Part shown: positions 16,502 to 24,072 of the stretch, in pieces | Layout of the letters: each line of letters opens with the position of its first letter | Numbering within the stretch: the stretch's first letter is position 1 | Assembly: GCA_016297405.1 (NCBI GenBank) | Contig: JAEDGP010000011.1 | Span: 1 to 40,779, forward strand | Length of the DNA: 40,779 nt | Direction of reading: 5' to 3' | Source: Treponema sp. | GTDB taxonomy: Bacteria; Spirochaetota; Spirochaetia; Treponematales; Treponemataceae | Notes under the pieces: model-generated | Seen by the model: the letters and a program-made list of their open reading frames with translations, nothing else | Told to the model about the DNA's origin: nothing | Database searches by the model: none | Translations under genes and position numbers: made by a program

Positions 16502-16510
16502 TGTACTTTT

Positions 16511-16516
16511 AATATA
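16511..16516 (-). promoter_or_regulatory. -10 element of the arsR-like gene
   Basis: TATATT on the minus strand, 9 bases before the ATG at 16501. A weak TGGTTA lies 17 bp further upstream. The box falls within the 82-bp divergent gap shared with the esterase gene. Confidence 0.4.
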
Positions 16517-16548
16517 CAATAATTCAAAGATATTAACCACTCTTATTA

Positions 16549-16575
16549 TTGACCTGATTATCCTGATTCTATAAA
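16549..16575 (+). promoter_or_regulatory. Promoter of the secreted esterase gene
   Basis: TTGACC (16549-16554), 15-bp spacer, TATAAA (16570-16575), then only 8 bases to the ATG at 16584. There is no Shine-Dalgarno before the ATG. The spacer is shorter than ideal. Confidence 0.4.
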
Positions 16576-16583
16576 TTTGTGTT

Positions 16584-17477
16584 ATGGTCATGGGTAATAA
16601 GAAACGCTTTATTTTGATTACAATACTTATTATGAGCACAACCTGTTCCTGGGCACAAAAATATGTAAATTTATGGAAAGATACCCCGTCCATGAAAGGC
16701 ACAAACACAAAGCTCTACATTCATAAGGCAAAAGGAAAAAACACTGGTACCTGCATAATAATCTGTCCAGGGGGCAGCTACCACCATCTGGGGTTGTACA
16801 ACGAAGGCTATACAACTGCAAAATGGTTTTCAGAGCGAGGCGTAACAGCTTTTGTCCTTAGATACAGAACAGCCCAGAACGGGCATCATTATCCGGCTAT
16901 GCTTCAAGACCTGCAGAAAGCAATACTTTACGCCAGGAGCAATGCAGAAAAATACGGAATTGATGAAAACAAGGTGGGAATCATAGGCTTTTCCGCTGGT
17001 GGCCATCTGGTAACCATGGGCGGAGCTTTCAGCGAAAGTCATGATGAACTTAAGAAGCTTGGGTTGGAACATAAAAAAAGCATAAAACCCGATTTTGTAA
17101 TTCCTGTATATCCGGTAGTATCCATGCAAGATCCTATCGCACATAAATGGAGCAGAAAAAGCCTTCTTGGAGACAATCAAAGCGATGAGCGAAAAAATGA
17201 ATTCTCCATGGAAAAACAGATTACATCAGAAATGAGTCCAAGCTACATCGTAGTCTGTGAAGATGACAATGTAGTTAACTACAAAAACAGTCTTGCCTTA
17301 TACCAGGCCATGATAGACGCAAACGTAAATTGCCGACTGGCAATTTACCCTTGGGGAAAACATGGCTTTGGCATGCTGAACAACAGCTTTATGAAGGCTT
17401 TCCACTGGAACGAACAGCTTTGGGTCTGGCTCAAAGAAAACGGATTCGTTCAAGAAAGTCCCAAAGAACTGCACTAG
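16584..17477 (+). CDS. Secreted alpha/beta hydrolase, acetyl-esterase/feruloyl-esterase-like
   Basis: A signal peptide (about 1-25, ending WAQ) precedes an alpha/beta hydrolase fold of the esterase/lipase type found in acetyl xylan and feruloyl esterases. Visible features are the oxyanion-hole CPGGSY (like the HGG loop), the nucleophile GFSAGGH, an acidic residue near VCEDDNVV and the catalytic His in WGKHGFGM. The likely role is removing acetyl or aryl esters from plant or dietary glycans; the substrate is inferred. An alternative start is the ATG at 16590. It converges on lon and the two stop codons overlap in CTAG (17474-17477), with no terminator between. Confidence 0.82.
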   Translation: MVMGNKKRFILITILIMSTTCSWAQKYVNLWKDTPSMKGTNTKLYIHKAKGKNTGTCIIICPGGSYHHLGLYNEGYTTAKWFSERGVTAFVLRYRTAQNGHHYPAMLQDLQKAILYARSNAEKYGIDENKVGIIGFSAGGHLVTMGGAFSESHDELKKLGLEHKKSIKPDFVIPVYPVVSMQDPIAHKWSRKSLLGDNQSDERKNEFSMEKQITSEMSPSYIVVCEDDNVVNYKNSLALYQAMIDANVNCRLAIYPWGKHGFGMLNNSFMKAFHWNEQLWVWLKENGFVQESPKELH

Positions 17478-20122
17478 GCAAACACATAGTCAATTACTTC
17501 TTCAACTCTGCTTACAGGAATGAATTTTATTCCCTGCTTTACATGTTCTGGAATTTCTTCAAGATCTCGTTCATTGGCTTTAGGAATAAGAATCGTTTTT
17601 ATCTTGTTGCGTTTTGCAGCTACTGTCTTTTCCCGCAATCCGCCAATTGGAAGAACCTGGCCAATAAGAGAAAGCTCTCCTGTCATTGCAAGATGCGGCT
17701 TTATGACCTTGCCTGTGAGCAAAGAGATGAAAGTGGTAGCCATTGTTATGCCAGCACTTGGGCCATCCTTTGGAGTTGCTCCTTCAGGGATGTGAAGGTG
17801 TATAGTATTTTTTTCAAACCACTCAGGATTCTTTATATTTTTTGAAAGTACATATCGACGCGCCCAGTTCATGGCAATAGAAGCTGATTCCTTCATTACA
17901 TCCCCCATCTGACCTGTAAGAACAAGTCCGCCTTTATCCGGGAATGAAACGCTTTCAATAAGCAAAGTATCACCGCCCATGCTAGTCCAGGCAAGACCAA
18001 TTGCTGTACCAGGAACACTGGCACTTTTTATTGCGCTTTCATCAAACACAGGCTTTCCAAGATACTTTTCCACATCATCGTAGGTAATGCTAAATTCTCT
18101 TTCCAAATCGGTGTATGCAGATGGAGCAATAAGACTAATCTCTGCAGCGCTCTTACCCATTTCCTTAGCTTTCTTTACAGCATCCTTATAACGGGAATCT
18201 CCTTCTGAAAGAATCTGAGTAACAAGCTTTCTGTGTATTTTATCCAGACATTTTTCAAAATTTCTAACACCAGCTTCCCTGGCATATTCTTGAGCAATGC
18301 GGGTAAGAGCGTCTTTTGCATACTTTACCTGACCTTTCTTCAACCCATTCTTTTCAAGATTTTTAGGGATCAAATACTTTTTGGCAATCTCAAATTTTTC
18401 CTGGTCAATATAACCAGAAAGCTGAATGATTTCAGCTCGGTCCAGCAACGGTTCTGGAATGGAATCCAAAGTATTTGCGGTCAAAATAAAGAAGACATTA
18501 GAAACATCAAAAGGAAGATCAAGATAATTGTCTCTGAACGAAACATTCTGCTCCGGATCCAGAACTTCAAGCAACGCACTTGCCGGATCCCCATGGGCAC
18601 CACCACTTCCCATTTTATCGACTTCGTCAATCATGAATACAGGTGATTTGGATTTTGTCAGTTTCAAGCCCTGAATGATTTTTCCGCACATTGCACCAAT
18701 GTAAGTTCGTCGATGACCACGGATTTCAGATTCGTCATGCATGCCGCCCACACTAAAACGATAGAATGGCTTTTTCATAGATTTTGCAATCGAACGACCA
18801 ATACTTGTCTTTCCAACACCTGGAGGTCCTACCAGAATAAGGATGGAACCTTTGCAGTCTTTCTTCATTTTTCGCACAGCAATATATTCAATAATTCGCT
18901 TCTTTACATCATCAAGACCATAATGATCTGCCTGCAGAATTTTAGTTGCATCAGAAAGGTTGTAATCTTCACTGGAATCTTCGTTCCATGGCAACAAAGT
19001 TACCAGCTCAAGGTAATTTCTGCTGATTGAATAGTCTGGATCATGAGTATCTAAAAGCTGAAATTTCGCAAGTTCGCTTTCCACAGACTCTTTCACTTCT
19101 CCTTCAAAATGAAAAGCGTCGATTTTTTCCTTAAACTTGCGGTATTCACTCATATTTCCTTCAGAATCAACACCCAATTCTTCCTGAATTGACTTCATTT
19201 CTTCCCTAAGAAAATATTCCCTCTGATTTTTCTCTACCCGCTCATTCAATTCATTCTGAATCTTCTTCTGAACCCTAAGAAGTTCCTGCTCTTTTTTGAT
19301 GAAAACAAGTACCTGTTCGATTCTTTGACGAACATTAAGCATTTCAAGAATTTTCTGCTGATCAAACCTGTCAATATTCAAAATCGAAGCAATAAAATCT
19401 GCAATCTTTCCAGGATGATTTATGTTCACCATATTAAGTCGCATTTCTTCGCTGAAAAGGGGATTATTTTCCGACACTTCCTTCATTTCGCTGACCAACG
19501 CCCTGGTCAATGCCTTTACTTCGAAAGTTTCATCCTCAACGTCTTCAAGATACTCCACAAACGCTTCAATTGGAGGTGTAGATTTTAACGCCTTGCTGAT
19601 TTTAAATCGCTTCAAGGTAGAAATGAACACATTCATTCCACCATCAGGAAGATTGATTTTTTTGATGATTCTTGCAGCCGTTCCGACCCTGCTCAAATCA
19701 TCGCAGGAAGGCCGTTCAGAAGTTACCTCACCATTAAGCATGACGATTCCAATATAGCCGTCACCAGATAAAGCCTTGTCAACCACTTCCATATCTTCGG
19801 CCACATTTATCATCAACGGAGTGAACACACCAGGAAAAATAGGATGTCCCTGAATTGGAATTATCGGGAGTCTGTTTGGCAGCAATTTATCAGCTGATAC
19901 TATCTGCCCTTTCTTTGGAACTTTATTTTTTGCACTGGAACCAGATTTAGTTTCTTTAACTCCATCATTTTCTGCTTCAGAACTCTTCTTTGCTGAAATA
20001 TCGTCAATTATAATCTCTGCGTCTTTCACAATGTCAGAATATTCGTCTTTATTCAAAATGTTCTGAGCCTGCTCTTTCATCTCATTAATAAGCTGTTCAA
20101 TCAATTCTTCTTTATCTGCCAT
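17474..20122 (-). CDS. lon: ATP-dependent protease Lon
   Basis: Cytoplasmic AAA+ serine protease degrading misfolded and regulatory proteins. From the ATG at 20122 it has 882 aa, longer than the roughly 780 of E. coli Lon because of a charged N-terminal extension of about 80 residues. Then come the LON substrate-binding domain (LPIIPIQGHPIFPG), a long coiled coil, the AAA+ module with Walker A GPPGVGKTS and Walker B VFMIDEVDKM, and the protease domain with catalytic Ser in PKDGPSAG and Lys in REKTVAAKRN. Upstream Met codons exist in frame, but the promoter places +1 at this ATG. Confidence 0.96.
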   Translation of the reverse strand: MADKEELIEQLINEMKEQAQNILNKDEYSDIVKDAEIIIDDISAKKSSEAENDGVKETKSGSSAKNKVPKKGQIVSADKLLPNRLPIIPIQGHPIFPGVFTPLMINVAEDMEVVDKALSGDGYIGIVMLNGEVTSERPSCDDLSRVGTAARIIKKINLPDGGMNVFISTLKRFKISKALKSTPPIEAFVEYLEDVEDETFEVKALTRALVSEMKEVSENNPLFSEEMRLNMVNINHPGKIADFIASILNIDRFDQQKILEMLNVRQRIEQVLVFIKKEQELLRVQKKIQNELNERVEKNQREYFLREEMKSIQEELGVDSEGNMSEYRKFKEKIDAFHFEGEVKESVESELAKFQLLDTHDPDYSISRNYLELVTLLPWNEDSSEDYNLSDATKILQADHYGLDDVKKRIIEYIAVRKMKKDCKGSILILVGPPGVGKTSIGRSIAKSMKKPFYRFSVGGMHDESEIRGHRRTYIGAMCGKIIQGLKLTKSKSPVFMIDEVDKMGSGGAHGDPASALLEVLDPEQNVSFRDNYLDLPFDVSNVFFILTANTLDSIPEPLLDRAEIIQLSGYIDQEKFEIAKKYLIPKNLEKNGLKKGQVKYAKDALTRIAQEYAREAGVRNFEKCLDKIHRKLVTQILSEGDSRYKDAVKKAKEMGKSAAEISLIAPSAYTDLEREFSITYDDVEKYLGKPVFDESAIKSASVPGTAIGLAWTSMGGDTLLIESVSFPDKGGLVLTGQMGDVMKESASIAMNWARRYVLSKNIKNPEWFEKNTIHLHIPEGATPKDGPSAGITMATTFISLLTGKVIKPHLAMTGELSLIGQVLPIGGLREKTVAAKRNKIKTILIPKANERDLEEIPEHVKQGIKFIPVSRVEEVIDYVFA

Positions 20123-20129
20123 ATTCTTA

Positions 20130-20158
20130 AATATACGCATGAAACGGAAAATCGGCAA
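20130..20158 (-). promoter_or_regulatory. lon promoter (leaderless type)
   Basis: On the minus strand TTGCCG (20153-20158), exact 17-bp spacer, TATATT (20130-20135), then 7 bases to ATG at 20122. The predicted start site is at the A of the ATG. No CIRCE or other inverted repeat is visible next to it. Confidence 0.6.
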
Positions 20159-20180
20159 GGCAAATAAAGTATTCAAGCTT

Positions 20181-20250
20181 AAAAAAAATGGGGATGCCCA
20201 ACAAGCATTGGATGAAAACCATCAATCATACTTATAAGGCAACCCCATTT
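20181..20250 (-). terminator. Terminator of the LPP20/LpoB operon
   Basis: AAATGGGG (20186-20193) pairs with CCCCATTT (20243-20250), extended by TGCC/GGCA after one mismatch, closing a loop of about 39 bases. The minus-strand T-run follows the stem. It separates the envelope operon from the lon promoter. Confidence 0.75.
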
Positions 20251-20269
20251 ATAAAAATGGTATATCAAA

Positions 20270-21271
20270 CTAATTCATCAAAGCTTTGAATTTTGCTGCA
20301 AAATCTTCTTTGAGCGCATTTTCCGCAGCCCTTACAGCTGCATTGCGCGCTTCTTTTCTGGAAAGCTTTCCCTGGCGAGAATTTCTTGAAAAGGAAATTA
20401 CATCTTTTCCTGTTGCAGTTTCAGTCAGGCTGCAGCTGATTATTGCTCTGCAAAAGAAAATATTAGTGCCTTCATCCTTGTCGATGTCTTCACAGAAAAA
20501 ATCAGCAGTTAAGACATAAGGAGATTCTGAAGAGGAAAGGGCTGCAACAGAACTGGAAATGCCGAACATTCCCATGGCTTCTGCAGCTGCGCCGGAAAGT
20601 CTTCCGTCAGAATCGCCGGCAACATTTATAACAACACAAATATCGGAAAGCGAATTTTGAACCAGCACACCTATAGCAGCGCTTGATTCATAAGAAAGCA
20701 CATGACGACTTGAAGGCTTGAGGAATGAAAGCAAAGCAACATATTCATCGTTTACAAGGGCGATTTTGTATGCTTTCAAAAGATTTTTACTTGCTTCAAA
20801 TGAAGCCTTTTTCTTTTTTGACTCCTCAATAAGAGATTCGACTTCCATGCTGTTTTTGCTCAACTCAAGAGAATAGAATTTTGCGGCAGCATTTTTGTCC
20901 AAAATCGCCCTTGAAAAGCATTCACCTTTTTTGTTTTTATAACGGTCTTTAATGGAAAGCCCAGAAATCGATTTTATATCTGTTGAAGTACGAATATTAG
21001 AAAGGTATGTAGAAAGATTTTGCCCTTGGGAATCAGATGACTGGTGAACAACTTCTTCCGAATTGATATCCTGACGGATTATGTTTCCTACTCCTGCCAG
21101 AGCTTTTTTATCGGCATCGTCATAAGATGTTCCGCTTGATGTAGCAATAATATATTTATCTTCATCGTATCCGGCATAGGCATTGGAAATCCATGATGGC
21201 TCCTTTGCTCCTTTTGCAAATGAACACATTCCTAAGGCAGCAAAACCAACTGCAAAAAGAATTTTCTTCAT
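20270..21271 (-). CDS. Exported LPP20-like protein, third gene of the LpoB operon
   Basis: A signal peptide (about 1-19, ending FAKG) is followed by a region resembling the LPP20 domain (WISNAYAGYDEDKYIIATSSG, then a helical ADKKALAGVGNIIRQ). The C-terminal half (about 170-333) has alternating strands and helices I do not recognise, ending in a basic segment SRNSRQGKLSRKEARNAA. A Cys in the signal sequence (LGMC) does not make a good lipobox. GGAGAT just upstream of the ATG at 21271 sets the start. It shares the LPP20 style with the first gene of the operon. Function unknown; an envelope role with LpoB is inferred. Confidence 0.7.
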   Translation of the reverse strand: MKKILFAVGFAALGMCSFAKGAKEPSWISNAYAGYDEDKYIIATSSGTSYDDADKKALAGVGNIIRQDINSEEVVHQSSDSQGQNLSTYLSNIRTSTDIKSISGLSIKDRYKNKKGECFSRAILDKNAAAKFYSLELSKNSMEVESLIEESKKKKASFEASKNLLKAYKIALVNDEYVALLSFLKPSSRHVLSYESSAAIGVLVQNSLSDICVVINVAGDSDGRLSGAAAEAMGMFGISSSVAALSSSESPYVLTADFFCEDIDKDEGTNIFFCRAIISCSLTETATGKDVISFSRNSRQGKLSRKEARNAAVRAAENALKEDFAAKFKALMN

Positions 21272-21284
21272 ATTATCTCCGTTA

Positions 21285-21340
21285 AAAAAAAGAGGACCAT
21301 CCTGCAAGTTTCCATAAAAAAAGCTCGTGGACGGTCCCTT
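21285..21340 (-). terminator. Intercistronic terminator-like hairpin in the LPP20/LpoB operon
   Basis: On the minus strand the transcript forms GGGACC...TCC pairing with GGA...GGTCC, with one or two mismatches, followed by a run of seven Ts. The hairpin begins 4 bases after the LpoB-like stop and the T-run ends just before the Shine-Dalgarno of the next gene. It likely reduces expression of the third gene. Confidence 0.55.
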
Positions 21341-21344
21341 TAAA

Positions 21345-21956
21345 TTACATGCGAACAGAAGAACTTTTTATGATCTTCTTGATGCTGGAATTATCATCCA
21401 TCCAGATTTTTTTGTTTGTCTCGATGTTTATAAGCTCCGTTGTCACATAATAAGTTCTGCTCATTATTTTTCCATCTGTATCAACGATAGTCTTTACAGA
21501 ACCTTGAAGAATAAAATCGGCACCAGTTTCGTTACCCAAAGACTTTGCCGTATCTTCGCTTGAATTAATCTGCTGATCATTACGTTCATTGCGAACCTCA
21601 TCTCTCTCGGAAGAAGATGCAACGAACTCAACTTTTCCACTATTCACAAGAGCAGCTTCAAGTTTTTTCGTGATAATTTCAGTATCAAGATGCTCATCGC
21701 TTTTGTTTCTGTAAGAACCAACAATGATTACAGGAAGCTTTCCACCATGATTTGCAGGATATTCTGCAATTCTAGGGGAAGCAAGACAACCAGCTACAAT
21801 CTGGTCTGCAACAATACGCACATCAGTATCATTCCAGGTTCCGCCAATATCAGTGACGGAATCTGCACTTACTCTTGTAACCCTCTGAGATGATTCACAT
21901 GAACTGAAAATCACAGCAGCAGAAAGAGCAACTGCTGAAAGAACAACTCTTTTCAT
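21345..21956 (-). CDS. LpoB-like lipoprotein (penicillin-binding-protein activator family)
   Basis: A lipoprotein signal peptide with lipobox FSSC at about residue 19 is followed by the LpoB-type domain: GGTWNDTDVRIVADQIV, then PVIIVGSYRNKSDEHLDTEIITKKLEAALVNSGKVEFV, and a late ADFILQGSVKTIV plus TELINIETNKKIWMD. In E. coli LpoB reaches through peptidoglycan to stimulate the synthase PBP1B; a similar role here is inferred. The ATG at 21956 has AAGGA 8 bases upstream. It lies 20 bp after the LPP20 lipoprotein gene. Confidence 0.85.
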   Translation of the reverse strand: MKRVVLSAVALSAAVIFSSCESSQRVTRVSADSVTDIGGTWNDTDVRIVADQIVAGCLASPRIAEYPANHGGKLPVIIVGSYRNKSDEHLDTEIITKKLEAALVNSGKVEFVASSSERDEVRNERNDQQINSSEDTAKSLGNETGADFILQGSVKTIVDTDGKIMSRTYYVTTELINIETNKKIWMDDNSSIKKIIKSSSVRM

Positions 21957-21976
21957 TTTTTTTCCTTGCACTAAAA

Positions 21977-22543
21977 CTACTCGGCAGAATCAAGGAGCTT
22001 GTACTTTTTCAATGCTTCAGCAACCTTTGCTTCAGTAATTTCAGTTTTTTTGTCTGTTACATATTCGCTAACAATATTGTTTGCAACTGGAGTAATTGCA
22101 TTAAATGGAAGGAACATAAGGACAAATACAGTTTCATCTTTATCTACCCAATAATCCTTCTGTGTAGAACCCTGAAGGATCTGAGCAGTGCGAACTACTG
22201 TTGCTTCTTCCATATAATTCAATACATCATCTTTTACGCCTGTATCTTCTGCATAAGTTGTAATTGCAGACTTAACAGTTGCCTGAACTGTTCTAGCAAG
22301 TTCAGCACGTCCGTTTGTCTGTGCAACTTTCAAAGAATTTGCACGTGTGCTCATTTTTCCTGAACCAACTGCATAGATACCATCAACAGAATCCATACCA
22401 GAAAGAACCCACTGAGGGCGTTCTACACCTTCAGCACCAATAACACCTGGAACCTTGTCGGCAGCTTTTTCAACACCTTTGTTTGATGCACAACTGGCAA
22501 AAACGAATCCACAAGCTGCAATAACCAATAAAATCTTTTTCAA
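21977..22543 (-). CDS. LPP20-family lipoprotein
   Basis: A lipoprotein signal with lipobox FASC (Cys about residue 18) is followed by the LPP20 domain: RPQWVLSGMDSVDGIYAVGSGKMS, then a helix rich in Ala/Arg (AQTNGRAELARTVQATVKSAI) and QKDYWVDKDETVFVLMFLPF. Length is 188 aa. The start is a TTG at 22543, justified by a strong GGAGG 7 bases upstream and the MKKILLVIAACG signal sequence. First gene of a three-gene envelope operon with an LpoB-like and a second LPP20-like gene. Exact function unknown. Confidence 0.85.
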   Translation of the reverse strand: MKKILLVIAACGFVFASCASNKGVEKAADKVPGVIGAEGVERPQWVLSGMDSVDGIYAVGSGKMSTRANSLKVAQTNGRAELARTVQATVKSAITTYAEDTGVKDDVLNYMEEATVVRTAQILQGSTQKDYWVDKDETVFVLMFLPFNAITPVANNIVSEYVTDKKTEITEAKVAEALKKYKLLDSAE

Positions 22544-22637
22544 TTTAGTCCTCCGGATAAACTATAATCTTACTTTTAACATAATACTAAAATATGGCAA
22601 TGTCCAGTTTTTTTTTTAATCTTGATATGCAGGAAAT

Positions 22638-22666
22638 TTGCAGAAATTTTTGAACAGGTTTATAAT
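22638..22666 (+). promoter_or_regulatory. Promoter of the FHA-phosphatase-kinase operon (leaderless type)
   Basis: TTGCAG (22638-22643), exact 17-bp spacer, consensus TATAAT (22661-22666), then 8 bases to the ATG at 22675. The predicted start site is within about 2 nt of the ATG. Confidence 0.6.
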
Positions 22667-22674
22667 TGAGAAAT

Positions 22675-23019
22675 ATGGAAGAAAAAACAATTGTAACAGA
22701 CAGTCCTGTAGGACGACATCTTGATGCCATCTCTGAAACAACTCCGGCATCTTACCTTATGTTTAACAAGAAGAAAATTGAACTTGTAGCAAAAATCACC
22801 ATTGGTCGCGAATACGACAACAATGTGGTTGTAGACAACAAGCTTGCAAGCCGCCATCATGCAATAATCCAGAAGATTCGCGATGCTTATTTTCTGAAAG
22901 ATGAAAACAGCACAAACGGAACTTATCTGAATGACCAGAGAATTCCAGAAGGAAAATACGTAAAGCTTAATGCAGGCGATAAGATTACAATCGGTACAAT
23001 GAATCTTGTAATCTCATAA
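22675..23019 (+). CDS. FHA-domain protein
   Basis: A 114-residue protein made almost entirely of one forkhead-associated domain, which binds phosphothreonine peptides. Conserved elements are TIGREYDNNVVV (Gly-Arg), the SRHHAII motif and the STNGTYLN loop, with no membrane segment. As first gene of an operon with a PPP-type phosphatase and a Ser/Thr kinase, it is probably the reader for that kinase. I chose the ATG at 22675 over a TTG three codons upstream. No Shine-Dalgarno. Its stop codon TAA (23017-23019) is in the same frame as the phosphatase. Confidence 0.92.
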   Translation: MEEKTIVTDSPVGRHLDAISETTPASYLMFNKKKIELVAKITIGREYDNNVVVDNKLASRHHAIIQKIRDAYFLKDENSTNGTYLNDQRIPEGKYVKLNAGDKITIGTMNLVIS

Positions 23020-23031
23020 ACGAAGATAAGA

Positions 23032-24057
23032 TTGGAAAAAGATTTTTTCAAGAAGCTCCAGATTCTTGGGGAATGCAACGAACTTCCCCAGCATGATTAC
23101 ATTTTTGAGCTGGCAGACAAAACTGCCTCCATTTTGGAAAACGAAAACGAATCATTCAGGCCTAAGGCAAAAAACAAAAAATCCGGTGGCCTTCTGGACT
23201 TTACCGGTCAGAAACAACTTCCTCTAATTGTAGTTCCAGACCTTCACGCAAGAGCCTGCTTCTTGTGGCATCTTTTGAACTGGGAATTGCCACAAGACTA
23301 TTTTGTCCAGCACTTGAATGTATTCCAGGCATTGGAAAAAGGTCTGATAAGGATCGTTCTTGTAGGAGATCTATTGCATTCCGAAGTGCGTGGCAGAAAG
23401 CGATGGATGAAAGCATGGGATGAGTTCATGCTCAGAATAGAAAACGGTCCTTGCATGACAATGGAAATGAAAGAAGGGCTTGGCTTGCTTTCTATGGTTA
23501 TGGAACTGAAATGCGCTTTTCCAGAACATTTCCACATACTCAAAGGAAATCACGAAAACATAAACAATTGTCATGGGCACGGAGATTTTCCTTTCTGCAA
23601 ATTTGCGAATGAAGGAGAAATGGTTCGCCTTTTCATGCAGACCGTTTACGGTGATGATGTGCTTTTTGTAATTCAATGTTTCGAACGCTCACTTCCTGTT
23701 CTGGCATCTTTTCCAAACTGTCTTGTTTCTCACGCAGAACCTAAAAGAGCCTTTTGCAGGGAAGAAGTAATCGAAAATGCATCCAACGAAGATGTTACAG
23801 CTGGCCTGACATGGACAGAAAATGACAGCGCAGAAGACGGCTCTGTAAGTGAAATGCTAAAGGCTTTTACACAAAGTCAAAACTCAAAATATCTGGCAGG
23901 GCACAGACCGGTAAAAGGTCGCTATGCAACCAGACAAAACGACTTATTCATTCAAATCCATAATCCAGATCAGGAAAACATAGCTTTAATTGCACCTGAT
24001 GCAATATTCAATCCAGATAAAGACATTCATTCTGTCTCAAAAATGAATGAAAAATAA
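23032..24057 (+). CDS. PPP-type metallophosphatase (putative protein phosphatase)
   Basis: Calcineurin-like two-metal phosphatase of 341 aa. Metal-binding motifs appear in PPP order: PDLHAR (DxH), LVGDLLHS (GDxx), LKGNHEN (GNHE), VSHAEP, and LAGHRPVKG. The usual GDxVDR of eukaryote-like PPPs is altered (GDLLHSE). Placed between an FHA and a kinase gene, it is probably the phosphatase that reverses the kinase. The start is a TTG at 23032 with only a weak purine stretch before it; the first internal ATG is far downstream, beyond the metal sites. It is in frame with the upstream FHA gene, separated by one TAA and four codons. Confidence 0.82.
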   Translation: MEKDFFKKLQILGECNELPQHDYIFELADKTASILENENESFRPKAKNKKSGGLLDFTGQKQLPLIVVPDLHARACFLWHLLNWELPQDYFVQHLNVFQALEKGLIRIVLVGDLLHSEVRGRKRWMKAWDEFMLRIENGPCMTMEMKEGLGLLSMVMELKCAFPEHFHILKGNHENINNCHGHGDFPFCKFANEGEMVRLFMQTVYGDDVLFVIQCFERSLPVLASFPNCLVSHAEPKRAFCREEVIENASNEDVTAGLTWTENDSAEDGSVSEMLKAFTQSQNSKYLAGHRPVKGRYATRQNDLFIQIHNPDQENIALIAPDAIFNPDKDIHSVSKMNEK

Positions 24058-24072
24058 TACATGGAGTCTATC

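Noticed and set aside
16502..16708. N-terminal extension of the ArsR-like protein
   Set aside because: It overlaps the divergent esterase coding region and precedes the promoter; the winged-helix protein starts at 16501.
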